DNA from: VFKI01 sp964647825
Lineage (GTDB): Bacteria; Pseudomonadota; Gammaproteobacteria; DSM-16500
Direction: 5' to 3'
Length of the DNA: 64,000 nucleotides
Assembly: GCA_964647825.1 (NCBI GenBank)
Contig: CAZYJL010000007.1
Coordinates: 43,268 to 107,267 of the forward strand
Positions 9,341 to 18,242 of the stretch are shown piece by piece. Each line of letters begins with the position of its first letter. Position 1 is the stretch's first letter. A program made the position numbers and the translations under genes. The notes beneath the pieces are model-generated. The model searched no databases. It worked only from the letters and a program-made list of their open reading frames with translations, and was not told the DNA's origin.

Positions 9341-10333
9341 ATGCGATTTTTTTTCTGTCTGTTCACGTGCGTCATGTTGTTTTTTTCAGCAACACTTTCA
9401 GCTGAAATAAAAAAAACCGACAAACCAGAACATGTAACAGAAAAATCATTTGCCGAACAGCCTGCAGTCCAAAAATTTATTGATGAAATGGTAACAAATT
9501 ATCACTTTAATGCAAAAAAACTAACGAATTTGTTTAATACCGTGAAACCAAAACCGACAGTCATACAAAGTGTTAAAACACCGCTAGAAAAACAACCTTG
9601 GTACATTTATCGTCTTCTCTTTGTGACGCGTTGGCGCACACACGAAGGAGCCATCTTTTGGAAAAAAAATGCAGCTTTATTAGAAAAAGCAGAAAAAATT
9701 TATGGTGTGCCGGCCGCCATCATCGTTGCGACACTTGGCATAGAAACAAAATACGGCGTCGATGCGGGTAAATACCGTGTGATTGACTCGCTTTCAAATT
9801 TAGCCTTTAGCCACTCTACTCGCGCACCTTTTTTTCGCTCACAATTAAAAGAATTTTTATTATTATGTCGTGAACAAAATTTTGATCCTTACACACTAAA
9901 AGGCTCTTATGCAGGCGCTATCGGACAAGTACAATTCACGCCAGAAAGTTATCGTCGCTATGCCACACATTTCCCAGAAACAACAAACACACAATCAAAT
10001 AATAAAAATAAAAAAATTGATCTATTTCATAACGAAGCAGATATCATTGCCAGTATCGCAAACTATTATAAAAATCATGGCTGGTTAGCGAATCAACCCA
10101 TTGCAGAACGCATTGATAATCAAAACAAAAGAGAGAAATTATTGAAAAAATTTGCTGCGAAAGAAAGACCACAAGTTATCGAGTTAGAAGATTATTTTTT
10201 TAAAGAATCTTGGGTGACTTACCATAATTTTTCTGTCATTAAACGCTATAATACCAGTGATTTATATGCCATGGCGGTGATTGAACTGGGAAATAAAATT
10301 AGTCTCCTAAAAGGTAAAAAAGATGCAGCGTAG
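9341..10333 (+). CDS. mltB: Lytic murein transglycosylase B
   Basis: The enzyme cleaves the glycan strands of peptidoglycan to give 1,6-anhydro ends. The catalytic glutamate is E135 in T-L-G-I-E-T-K-Y-G, and the SLT family block G-S-Y-A-G-A-I-G-Q-V-Q-F-T-P-E-S-Y-R-R-Y follows about 55 residues later. The N-terminus (1-21) is a signal peptide; Cys10 is not in a lipobox, so unlike E. coli MltB this looks like a soluble periplasmic form. AAAAGGA precedes the ATG. It overlaps the rlpA start by 11 bases, so the two are translationally coupled. Confidence 0.92.
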   Translation: MRFFFCLFTCVMLFFSATLSAEIKKTDKPEHVTEKSFAEQPAVQKFIDEMVTNYHFNAKKLTNLFNTVKPKPTVIQSVKTPLEKQPWYIYRLLFVTRWRTHEGAIFWKKNAALLEKAEKIYGVPAAIIVATLGIETKYGVDAGKYRVIDSLSNLAFSHSTRAPFFRSQLKEFLLLCREQNFDPYTLKGSYAGAIGQVQFTPESYRRYATHFPETTNTQSNNKNKKIDLFHNEADIIASIANYYKNHGWLANQPIAERIDNQNKREKLLKKFAAKERPQVIELEDYFFKESWVTYHNFSVIKRYNTSDLYAMAVIELGNKISLLKGKKDAA

Positions 10334-11237
10334 TTTTTTATTTTCTTTAATAGATCAATTACAAACTCACATAAAAACAGGATTTGTTTTTTTTGTATTA
10401 AGTTGTATAGCTTATTTACTTGTTGCGTGCTCTACAACACGACATGATGGACCACCTCGATGGCCTGTTGATGTTTCACAGATTCCCAATGCAAAACCGA
10501 AAGTAGAAGCAAAAAGTAAATACGGCAATCCACCGGTATACAACATCCACGGTAAAAATTATTGGGTGATGTCTTCTAGTAAAGGTTATGAAGAAAAGGG
10601 TATTGCCTCATGGTATGGCACGAAATTTCACCATCATGCCACATCGAATGGTGAAAGATATAACATGCTAGCAATGACAGCAGCACATCGCACCTTACCC
10701 TTACCAACCTATGTTGAAGTCACCAATTTAAAAAATGGTCGTAAAGTCATTGTGCGCATTAATGATCGCGGTCCGTTTGCTAATAATCGCATTATTGATT
10801 TGTCCTATGCAGCTGCACGTAAACTCGGCATGGTTGGTCACGGCACCGCCTACGTGGATGTGCGTGCCATCGATCCTGAGCGACATCGTGAGCCCTTGCA
10901 AAATGATTTTTGGTTAGCGTCTAATCGAAAAACAACAACCCCAACACCTATTGTGAAAAAAACGCAAACTGCGTCACTCACAAAAAAATATTCAACTGGT
11001 ATTTATTTACAAGTAGGTGCATTTAAGAATCGTTTATTTGCAGAACGCTTAAAAGATAAACTCTCTCGCTTGTCCGCCTCACCTGTCACGATTGTTCGTC
11101 GTGCTGATAAAAACAACTTATATCGTGTTGAAATTGGGCCCATTCAAGATAGCAACACAGCAAAACGTATTCGCCAACAAATTGGTTTAGCTGGCGGCGG
11201 TGAAATAAAAACAATTCATCGCACAATGGAGGCATAG
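10323..11237 (+). CDS. rlpA: RlpA, septal ring lytic transglycosylase lipoprotein
   Basis: Residues 20-36 form a lipoprotein signal with lipobox L-L-V-A-C (Cys36). A double-psi beta-barrel follows at about 95-185, with the RlpA signature G-I-A-S-W-Y-G, T-S-N-G-E-R-Y, M-T-A-A-H-R-T-L-P-L and I-N-D-R-G-P-F. A SPOR domain (about 230-300, Y-L-Q-V-G-A-F) binds denuded glycans at division sites. RlpA proteins cleave such naked strands or act as structural partners. It is coupled to mltB upstream and is followed two bases later by a site-2 protease. Confidence 0.93.
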   Translation: MQRSFLFSLIDQLQTHIKTGFVFFVLSCIAYLLVACSTTRHDGPPRWPVDVSQIPNAKPKVEAKSKYGNPPVYNIHGKNYWVMSSSKGYEEKGIASWYGTKFHHHATSNGERYNMLAMTAAHRTLPLPTYVEVTNLKNGRKVIVRINDRGPFANNRIIDLSYAAARKLGMVGHGTAYVDVRAIDPERHREPLQNDFWLASNRKTTTPTPIVKKTQTASLTKKYSTGIYLQVGAFKNRLFAERLKDKLSRLSASPVTIVRRADKNNLYRVEIGPIQDSNTAKRIRQQIGLAGGGEIKTIHRTMEA

Positions 11238-11239
11238 CT

Positions 11240-12346
11240 GTGTTACTCACTGTTTTACTTTTTATTTGTGGAATTTTGTTAGCAATTTTATGTGTAATTG
11301 GCATACACGAAGCCGGCCATTTTCTTGCAGCGCGTTTAGTCAATGTCGGCGTATTGCGTTTTTCACTAGGTTTTGGCCCTATTCTTTGGTCACGCTACGA
11401 TAATAAAGGGACAGAGTATGCCATTTCACTGATTCCATTAGGTGGTTACGTCAAACTATTGGAATCAACAGACGAAAATAATTCTATAAATAATAAAAAT
11501 GCTTTAGCTTTTCCAACACAACCGTTTTGGAAAAAATTTACTATTATTGCAGCGGGACCATTATTTAATATTTTATTTGCATTACTAATGTATTGGATTA
11601 TTTTTTTAATTGGTTTTACTAGCGTTGTGCCCGTCATAGGTGATATTCAACCGCATTCGATTGCGGCAACTGCTGGCCTAAAATCACAACAAGAAATTGT
11701 AAAAATTGATGATATTGCAACAGCCAGTTGGTTGTCTGTCATAATACGTATTATTTCTCATACAGGGAATCACGATACGATCATCTTTGAAACGCGACCA
11801 CTTGGCAAAACGCAACCCATCAAGAAAAATCAATTAGATTTAGCTAATTGGCAACTCAACGATTTAAAACCTGATCCTTTAGGAAGTTTGGGGATTACGC
11901 CTTATCTTCCCTCACCTCTTCCTAAAAATATGTTGCGAGACAATCGCCATGGTCCACTTGTTGCTTTACAACATGCTGCACGCAATACGATTGATTTTGT
12001 CTCACTGAATTTTATTATGTTGGCAAAATTAGTCACGGGCAAAGTGTCATTGCAAAGTTTAGGTGGACCCATTTCTATTTTTTCATCCGCAGGGAATGCT
12101 TTTCGCCAAGGTTTGATTGCTTTTATGAGTTTTTTAGCCTTTTTAAGTATTGCCATTGGTGTGATTAATGTTTTACCCATCCCTGGACTCGACGGTGGTC
12201 ACTTAGTCATTCAATCAATTGAAGGACTCATGAAACGCCCAATTTCACCGAAAACATTATCTTTTATTTATTCTATAGGCATGATTGCCATTGTGTTGAT
12301 TTCTATCCAAGCAATTATCAATGACCTGTTGAGATTTAAACCATAA
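11240..12346 (+). CDS. RseP-like site-2 (M50) membrane metalloprotease, short form
   Basis: The protein has the M50 zinc motif H-E-A-G-H near residue 20 and the L-D-G-G-H motif near residue 320 (P-I-P-G-L-D-G-G-H-L), with the G-T-E-Y-A-I-S-L-I-P-L-G-G-Y-V-K block typical of RseP. It starts with GTG two bases after rlpA. At 368 residues it is shorter than E. coli RseP (450), with room for one PDZ domain rather than two. In many gammaproteobacteria dacA follows rlpA and rseP sits near bamA, so this may be a paralog rather than the main sigmaE regulatory protease. Confidence 0.85.
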   Translation: MLLTVLLFICGILLAILCVIGIHEAGHFLAARLVNVGVLRFSLGFGPILWSRYDNKGTEYAISLIPLGGYVKLLESTDENNSINNKNALAFPTQPFWKKFTIIAAGPLFNILFALLMYWIIFLIGFTSVVPVIGDIQPHSIAATAGLKSQQEIVKIDDIATASWLSVIIRIISHTGNHDTIIFETRPLGKTQPIKKNQLDLANWQLNDLKPDPLGSLGITPYLPSPLPKNMLRDNRHGPLVALQHAARNTIDFVSLNFIMLAKLVTGKVSLQSLGGPISIFSSAGNAFRQGLIAFMSFLAFLSIAIGVINVLPIPGLDGGHLVIQSIEGLMKRPISPKTLSFIYSIGMIAIVLISIQAIINDLLRFKP

Positions 12347-12378
12347 AGCCTTATAGTGCCTGCCTGAACTATCCTTTA

Positions 12379-12474
12379 ACACTCAGGGGAGCCTTTCACT
12401 AAGGCTGAGATATTTCCAATAGCGGAATAAACCCTTTTTTACCTGATCTGGATGATACCAGCGTAGGGAGTAGT
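12379..12474 (+). promoter_or_regulatory. TPP riboswitch (THI element)
   Basis: The conserved core is present in order: CAGGGGAGCC near 12384-12393, AAGGCTGAGA at 12401-12410, ACCCTTTTTTACCTGATCTG at 12431-12450 and GATGATACCAGCGTAGGGAG at 12451-12470. This is the standard thiamine pyrophosphate aptamer. It ends three bases before the GTG of the transporter ATPase, so control is probably by hiding the ribosome-binding site (GGGAGTAG) when TPP is bound. Confidence 0.95.
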
Positions 12475-12477
12475 GCT

Positions 12478-13230
12478 GTGAAAGACCTCGCAATACCACA
12501 TATTTTTATCCACTCGCTGGCGCTATCTTTCGGCGATCACACTGTATTTCAAGATATTTCATTCACCATTCCAGCTGGGCAATGGACGTGTTTACTGGGT
12601 CGTAGCGGCTGTGGCAAAAGTACATTATTAAAAATACTCGCGGGGTTACTCAAACCCACTGCAGGTGAAATACATTGCAGTGATCAAGCACCCTTAACAC
12701 CACGTATTGCTTGGATGGCACAATCGGATCTTTTACTACCATGGCTCAGCGCGCTGAATAATGCCATATTAGGCGCACGCCTACGTGGCGAAGCAATTAG
12801 TGCTGCGCGTGACAAAGCGCGCCAACTGTTTGCGCGCGTTGGATTAACAGAGAAAGAAAATGCATTACCACATGAATTATCCGGTGGCATGCGTCAACGC
12901 GTCGCATTAATTCGCACTTTAATGGAAGATAAACCGATTATCTTAATGGATGAACCCTTTTCTGCAGTAGATGCTATCACACGATTAGAATTACAAACAC
13001 TCGCCGCGGAATTATTACAAAATAAAACCGTCATTTTAGTCACACACGATATTGCAGAATGCGCGCGTTTAGCTAACACCATTTATTTAATCACAGAAAA
13101 AGTATCTGGCAAAAAATATATTCAACAAATTCCTACACCGCAAGCCATACCACCACGTCACATAGAAAATAAACACGTTGCACGTTGTCAACAAATTATT
13201 TTGGATGCAATGACATGCTCGCCAAATTAA
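12478..13230 (+). CDS. thiZ: ABC transporter ATPase for a thiamine precursor (ThiZ type)
   Basis: The 250-residue ATPase has Walker A G-R-S-G-C-G-K-S-T near 42, the signature L-S-G-G-M-R-Q-R near 138 and Walker B I-I-L-M-D-E-P near 156, then a switch histidine in V-T-H-D. It starts with GTG right after a TPP riboswitch and heads a three-gene operon with a permease and an NMT1-type binding protein. This arrangement is that of ThiXYZ, which imports a hydroxymethylpyrimidine precursor of thiamine. The substrate is inferred from riboswitch and neighbours, not from the ATPase itself. Confidence 0.88.
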   Translation: MKDLAIPHIFIHSLALSFGDHTVFQDISFTIPAGQWTCLLGRSGCGKSTLLKILAGLLKPTAGEIHCSDQAPLTPRIAWMAQSDLLLPWLSALNNAILGARLRGEAISAARDKARQLFARVGLTEKENALPHELSGGMRQRVALIRTLMEDKPIILMDEPFSAVDAITRLELQTLAAELLQNKTVILVTHDIAECARLANTIYLITEKVSGKKYIQQIPTPQAIPPRHIENKHVARCQQIILDAMTCSPN

Positions 13231-13991
13231 AGAAAACATCAAGAAAACTATTTAAAAAAACAGTCATCAGTAGCTTTATTTTATTATCATTACTTATCAC
13301 TTGGCAGATGTTAATTACATTATTTCACTTACCCTCTTATATTTTACCCAGTCCGCTCCAGGTTTTTTTAGCATTTTCTCACCATGCAACGATACTATGC
13401 CGTAGTGGACTCGTCACTTTAATGGAATTACTCTATGGTTTATTTTTTGGGATTCTAGTTGCGATTTTATCTGTTTGCGCTATGTTGTTTTTTCGGCCAT
13501 TGCGTTTTTGGTTATTGCCATTATTATTAACTAGCCAAGCACTACCTGTTTTTGCCATTGCGCCTTTATTAGTCATTTGGATGGGTTATGGCATGCCTGC
13601 GATTATTTTAACGACTGCTTTTATGTTGTTTTTTCCATTAGCGAGTGCATTTTATGATGGATTACGACAAACACCCGCTGCATGGCAACAATTGGCATTC
13701 ACCTACAATACTAAAAAAAGCCGCTATTTTTGGTATATCCAATTACCCGCCGCTTTACCTGCAGCAGGTAATGGCTTACGGATTGCCACAGCAATTGCGC
13801 CAATTGGTGCTATTATTGGCGAATGGGTGGGTGCCGGACAAGGATTGGGGTATCTCATTTTGAATGCCAATGCGAGCTTACAAATTGATTTACTGTTTGC
13901 AGGCTTACTCATCCTCGTCAGCCTAACATTACTTTTGTATTTTACGGTTGACCGTTTATTGCATTATTTTATTCCATGGAGCCTACAATGA
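13215..13991 (+). CDS. thiX: ABC transporter permease for a thiamine precursor (ThiX type)
   Basis: A polytopic permease of about six helices with the EAA-type loop near residue 160-185 (D-G-L-R-Q-T-P-A-A-W-Q-Q-L-A followed by L-P-A-A-L-P). It belongs to the SsuC/TauC/ThiX binding-protein-dependent group. I take the ATG at 13215 (258 residues) rather than 13185, because it leaves a 16-base overlap with the ATPase instead of 46. Its stop overlaps the ATG of the binding protein gene in an ATGA, a sign of coupled translation. Confidence 0.87.
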   Translation: MLAKLKKTSRKLFKKTVISSFILLSLLITWQMLITLFHLPSYILPSPLQVFLAFSHHATILCRSGLVTLMELLYGLFFGILVAILSVCAMLFFRPLRFWLLPLLLTSQALPVFAIAPLLVIWMGYGMPAIILTTAFMLFFPLASAFYDGLRQTPAAWQQLAFTYNTKKSRYFWYIQLPAALPAAGNGLRIATAIAPIGAIIGEWVGAGQGLGYLILNANASLQIDLLFAGLLILVSLTLLLYFTVDRLLHYFIPWSLQ

Positions 13992-15067
13992 CTGTATCGA
14001 TACGACAGCCTCGACAAAAAACGGGATGTTTCATTATTTTTACTATCACTTTTTTATATTTTCTTTCTGTTTTTTTTACACTATCGTTTGCTGCATCGAC
14101 AACGATTGTTAACAAAGAAAAAACGACGACACCTAGCACGCAAGCTATCACTGTCTTACTCGATTGGTTACCCAATCCTGACCATGCACCATTGATTATC
14201 GCAGAAGAAAAAGGCTTTTTTGCAAAACATCACCTTAAAGTTAAATTGGTAGGGCCTGCTGATCCCGCCGATCCACCCAAGTTAGTCGCTGCTGGAAAAG
14301 CCGATATGGCGATTACGTATGAGCCACAATTTATTCGACAATTAGATCAAGGCTTACCGTTGGTACGTGTCGGCACATTAGTAGAACATCCCCTCACTTG
14401 TCTGGCAGTTTTGCAATCCAGTTCCATTCATACATTGCATGACTTAAAAGGCAAGCGCATCGCGCATAGCGTCGGCGGAACAGACAGTATTTTATTAGAA
14501 ACGATGTTAGCGCATGCAGGATTAAAAACCAGCGACGTCGAATTAATCAATGTACACTACAATTTAAGCCAATCATTGTTATCTGGCAAAGTGGATGCCG
14601 TAATGGGCATTATGCGAACATTAGAAGTCACAGAAATGAAATTAGCAGGTAAACCTGTTCGTGTATTTTTACCGGAAAAATCAGGTGTGCCTGACTATGA
14701 TGAATTAATTTTTGTCGTGAATCGTCAACATGCAAATGACCCACGTTGGCCAGCATTTTTTGCTGCACTAAAAGAAAGTACTGCATGGTTGAAAAAACAT
14801 CCATCAGAAGGTTGGTCCCTTTTTGCAGATGCCTACCCGGCCATTGATACCCCTGTCGATCGTGCAGTCTGGCATGCAACCATCCCTCATTTCCCCAAAA
14901 AACCTGGAAAAATCACAACAGAAAAATCAATACGATTTGCTTCTTTTATGCAAAGTAAAGGTTACATTCGCACAATTCACAAGGAATATTATGCTGATTT
15001 TCATCACGATACTGATCGCCATCACGCTCATCACGCTGCTGCTCTTACTGTTTCGTCAACAAATTAA
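13988..15067 (+). CDS. thiY: NMT1/THI5-like substrate-binding protein (ThiY type)
   Basis: The mature protein begins, after a signal peptide/anchor ending near F-A-A-S, with L-L-D-W-L-P-N-P-D-H-A-P-L-I-I-A-E-E-K-G-F, the hallmark of NMT1/THI5-like binding proteins that take up formylaminopyrimidine or hydroxymethylpyrimidine. A G-K-A-D-M-A-I-T-Y-E-P block follows. GGAG at 13978-13981 favours the ATG at 13988 over 13976. The 3' end overlaps the rmuC start by 77 bases. Unusually, the C-terminus is His/Ala-rich (H-H-D-T-D-R-H-H-A-H-H). Confidence 0.88.
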   Translation: MTVSIRQPRQKTGCFIIFTITFLYFLSVFFTLSFAASTTIVNKEKTTTPSTQAITVLLDWLPNPDHAPLIIAEEKGFFAKHHLKVKLVGPADPADPPKLVAAGKADMAITYEPQFIRQLDQGLPLVRVGTLVEHPLTCLAVLQSSSIHTLHDLKGKRIAHSVGGTDSILLETMLAHAGLKTSDVELINVHYNLSQSLLSGKVDAVMGIMRTLEVTEMKLAGKPVRVFLPEKSGVPDYDELIFVVNRQHANDPRWPAFFAALKESTAWLKKHPSEGWSLFADAYPAIDTPVDRAVWHATIPHFPKKPGKITTEKSIRFASFMQSKGYIRTIHKEYYADFHHDTDRHHAHHAAALTVSSTN

Positions 15068-16106
15068 GCAAACAAAACTAACCGATTTGCAAACGTTGAA
15101 AATCCTGCAAGATTCACTCTTGCAGGGTTTACAAGAAACGCGGCAGCAAGTTGGTGAAATTCTTGGCCAGCATTCAATCGAAATGAGTCGGCGGGTTGAT
15201 AACTTAACAACCACCACAGAAACGCGGCTACGTGAGATTAGCCAACAAGTTGAAAAGCGGCTTCATCAAGGCTTTGAAAAAAACACGGAAACATTTAGCG
15301 ATGTGATTCGCCGTCTTGCCATGATCGATGCGGCACAGAAACAAATTGGTGAATTATCGAATCATGTGGTTAGCTTACAAGAAATTCTGACAGATAAGCG
15401 TTCGCGAGGCACTTTCGGCGAAGTACAATTAGCAGGTTTAATTCGTAATGTCATGCCGGAAAATAGTTTTGCATTTCAACATACATTAAGTAATGGTAAA
15501 CGCGCAGACTGCGTGCTTTTTCTCCCACCACCCTCTGGTTCAATGGCAATTGATGCAAAATTTCCGTTAGAAAATTTTCGCATCATGACAGATACAAAAA
15601 CGCCGGAAACACAGAAAAAACAAGCAGAACAACAATTTCGTATTGATATTAAAAAACATATTCAAGATATTGCAGATAAATATATCATTCCAGGTGAGAC
15701 GGCAGACGGTGCTATTTTATTTATTCCTGCAGAAGCGGTCTTTGCCGAAATTCACGCGCGTTATCCTGATTTAGTTGAATTTGCACAACGTGCGCGCGTT
15801 TGGTTAGTGTCACCAACTACCATGATGGCTGTGATCACCACTGCGCGCGCCGTTTTAAAAGATGCCGCTACCCGTGAACAATTACATCTTATTCAAAAAC
15901 ATTTACATTTGTTATCCAGCGATTTTGAGCGTTTTCAAAAACGTATGCAAAATCTAGCACGGCATATTGAGCAAGCACATACCGATGCAACCGAGGTACA
16001 CACTTCTGCTAAACGCATTACACAACGCTTTGCACAAATTGAAAAAGTGGAGTTAGAAGACGCCACGCAAAAAGCGGCTCTCAGTGAGTCCTTGCCCATC
16101 GCTTAA
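14991..16106 (+). CDS. rmuC: RmuC, DNA recombination-limiting protein
   Basis: Starting at ATG 14991 (AAGGA five bases upstream) gives 371 residues: a membrane helix (about 1-22), a coiled coil (about 30-130), then the RmuC nuclease-like core with R-G-T-F-G-E-V-Q-L near 140, I-D-A-K-F-P-L-E-N-F near 185 and F-I-P-A-E-A-V-F-A-E-I near 245. RmuC proteins limit recombination at inverted repeats in E. coli. A longer frame back to 14823 lies inside the thiY coding region and is not needed. The 77-base overlap with thiY is larger than usual for coupled genes. Confidence 0.88.
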   Translation: MLIFITILIAITLITLLLLLFRQQIKQTKLTDLQTLKILQDSLLQGLQETRQQVGEILGQHSIEMSRRVDNLTTTTETRLREISQQVEKRLHQGFEKNTETFSDVIRRLAMIDAAQKQIGELSNHVVSLQEILTDKRSRGTFGEVQLAGLIRNVMPENSFAFQHTLSNGKRADCVLFLPPPSGSMAIDAKFPLENFRIMTDTKTPETQKKQAEQQFRIDIKKHIQDIADKYIIPGETADGAILFIPAEAVFAEIHARYPDLVEFAQRARVWLVSPTTMMAVITTARAVLKDAATREQLHLIQKHLHLLSSDFERFQKRMQNLARHIEQAHTDATEVHTSAKRITQRFAQIEKVELEDATQKAALSESLPIA

Positions 16107-16518
16107 ATCGCTATTTTATTGATTATATTATTTTTTTATTCTTTACAAGAATAATATTCAATATAATCAATAAGATATGAAAATTTAATTTTATATATAA
16201 AATCAATATGTTAGAGAGAAAAAGGCCGTGAGACAGCAAGTGTGGGGCTGCATGATTTAAAATATTTTTTTATTCTTTATTTATTTTTTTATTTTATGTG
16301 AATCACATAAAAGCGCTTCACCTCACCCCTTGCTGGAGTCGTTAACGAACGAGAGAGCCGGGTGAAGGGTAAATTAAATAAAATTGCTAAACACCCCCCT
16401 CATCAGTCCTTCGGGCAGCTTCTCCCACAAGGGGAGAAGCAAAATAACGAAGCATATCCTCGTTTATTTAACAAAGCTCTCACAAAAGGGGGGAAGCGGA
16501 GCGGAATAACATAATGAT
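16107..16518. repeat. Non-coding gap with REP-like hairpin
   Basis: No gene is visible. The part at 16391-16440 reads CACCCCCCTCATCAGTCCTT followed by CGGGCAGCTTCTCCCACAAG and GGGAGAAGC, with internal CTTCTCCC/GGGAGAAG pairing. A near-identical copy lies in the opposite orientation at 33229-33276. A further degenerate piece (GCGCTTCACCTCACCCCTTG) is at 16312-16331. The early part, 16107-16210, is very AT-rich and holds AATATAATCAATAAG-type inverted words that could form the rmuC terminator. Confidence 0.6.
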
Positions 16519-17997
16519 TTATTGACGCATACGCTTGCTAAATGGCTCTTCGTTTTGCAATTGTTCCTCATCATCTATTCTTTTCCTTTTAGCAATAGAT
16601 TCTGCAAACATGCCTTGTTTTTTGAAATCCATTTTGAAATTAAATGACGGTTTCATATCAAATGAAAGAAGCCCTTGACTTCCGTATGATATAAATAATT
16701 CATTACCAAAAGCGAAAATTTGCTGAAAATAAGCATTCCTTTCTCTTTCAAAAGAAAAGAAGTCATTTATATTAAAATAGTCTGTTTCTATATCATAAGA
16801 TAATATAAATACCTGACCGTTATCAAAACCACAAACAATGCTACCATCTGCTAAAAAACCAATAGCAGGTAGAGCATCATAATCATCCTCTTCTAACACC
16901 ATATCAAATGAGAAAATTTCATTAGCAAACCAAACACCGTCTGCTTGTTTTTGCCAACACAGCATAGACCCGTCAGCAAAATAAACAATTAAATGTCCTA
17001 AAGGTGAAAAATTTAAGATACCTAATTCCGCATTATTACTATCTATTTCATTACACACGGTTGCTTTCAATTGACCTTCCTTTGATTTTTCTACTATCCA
17101 CAGAATATTATCTGAAGAATAATATGCAAAAAATGATTGGTCGGGAGAAATCACAACATTATCTTTAAATAGATTTTGTGAAGAACCTACTTCTGTTGCA
17201 CCCCAATGCTTAGCTGTATCTTCCTGTAAGACAAGCACCCTATCATCGCTAGATAGCAGAACAATATCATTTCCACCAACAACACCTTGCATTCTAAATA
17301 AATAAAGAGAGGGATTAACTTCCTCTTGATAAATTAGTTTTGTTTGCCAGTCAGTGTCTTGATCTTCTGATAATAAAAATACTTGGCCATAGTTATTAGA
17401 GATAACCGAAACAACTAAACGATTATTAGCAATTGCATGAATAGATGTAATGGATACAACTTGATTAAAATGAGGAACTAGAGAAATATTTTCTTCTTCT
17501 CGCCAATCATCTCTTTGTTGTTTTAAAATAGACACAGTGCCATCATCAATCACCACAGCTAAACGTCCATCTGGTAACGCACAAATTTTTTCAACGCCTT
17601 TATCAGCAAGCAAAATTTTATTACGCCATTCACCATTTTCTTGTTTTTCCCATAAGCGACAATTTTTTTTCTCAAAAGAACCTGTCACAATATATTTATC
17701 TTTAAAAATAATAGCTGCATTAACCCACTCTTTATCTAAAAATATTTTTTTTGATACCTTATCTGGAAAACAAAGATGCTTAGTTTTCGAAATGTTTCTA
17801 GAAGATTGCAACACTTTTACAGCATGATAAAAATTCTTTGAGGTAGCATATACATTTTTATATAACAAATCATTCTTAGGAAGAAAAGATAAAATATTTG
17901 GTAACGAATCATTTGGTAATTTTAACAAATCTAACAGCGTCTCTTTTTTGTTATTTATTACCGTTTCTTTATTATGCGAAATTTTTTCTGACTTCAT
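16519..17997 (-). CDS. F-box protein with propeller-like C-terminal region, candidate effector
   Basis: Residues 25-62 read as an F-box: L-K-L-P-N-D-S-L-P-N-I-L-S-F-L-P, then D-L-L, then N-V-Y-A-T-S-K-N-F-Y-H-A-V. This is the Skp1-binding motif of eukaryotic ubiquitin ligases, used by several Legionella and plant-pathogen effectors. The remaining about 420 residues show repeated strands with W-x-K-Q-x-D-G-V-W and L-A-D-G-S-I-V-C-G-F-D-N-G-Q-V-F-type turns, as in a WD40/Kelch-like propeller. No signal peptide. It stands alone between rmuC and clpA. Function as a host-directed ubiquitin ligase subunit is inference. Confidence 0.75.
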   Translation of the reverse strand: MKSEKISHNKETVINNKKETLLDLLKLPNDSLPNILSFLPKNDLLYKNVYATSKNFYHAVKVLQSSRNISKTKHLCFPDKVSKKIFLDKEWVNAAIIFKDKYIVTGSFEKKNCRLWEKQENGEWRNKILLADKGVEKICALPDGRLAVVIDDGTVSILKQQRDDWREEENISLVPHFNQVVSITSIHAIANNRLVVSVISNNYGQVFLLSEDQDTDWQTKLIYQEEVNPSLYLFRMQGVVGGNDIVLLSSDDRVLVLQEDTAKHWGATEVGSSQNLFKDNVVISPDQSFFAYYSSDNILWIVEKSKEGQLKATVCNEIDSNNAELGILNFSPLGHLIVYFADGSMLCWQKQADGVWFANEIFSFDMVLEEDDYDALPAIGFLADGSIVCGFDNGQVFILSYDIETDYFNINDFFSFERERNAYFQQIFAFGNELFISYGSQGLLSFDMKPSFNFKMDFKKQGMFAESIAKRKRIDDEEQLQNEEPFSKRMRQ

Positions 17998-18196
17998 ATC
18001 CTTTACTCATTTAATTGATTTGCAAGAAATTATATTGATGCGGCATATTAGCAAAGAAATATTAAGAGAATATTAAGAAAATGTTTAATAAAAAAACAAA
18101 TATGTGGTTTTTAGCAATGCCCAATAAAATTGATAACTTCATGAAATATTTAGAAAAAATACAATTTTTCAAGCGATACCAATTTTCATTTCACAT

Positions 18197-18223
18197 AAAA
18201 AAGGCCGAATAACGGCCTTTTTT
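18197..18223 (-). terminator. Rho-independent terminator after clpA
   Basis: An 11-bp stem (AAAAAAGGCCG against CGGCCTTTTTT) with a five-base loop lies 20 bases beyond the clpA stop. The A-run on one side and T-run on the other allow it to work in both directions. Confidence 0.85.
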
Positions 18224-18242
18224 ATTCATCATTTTTAAATGT

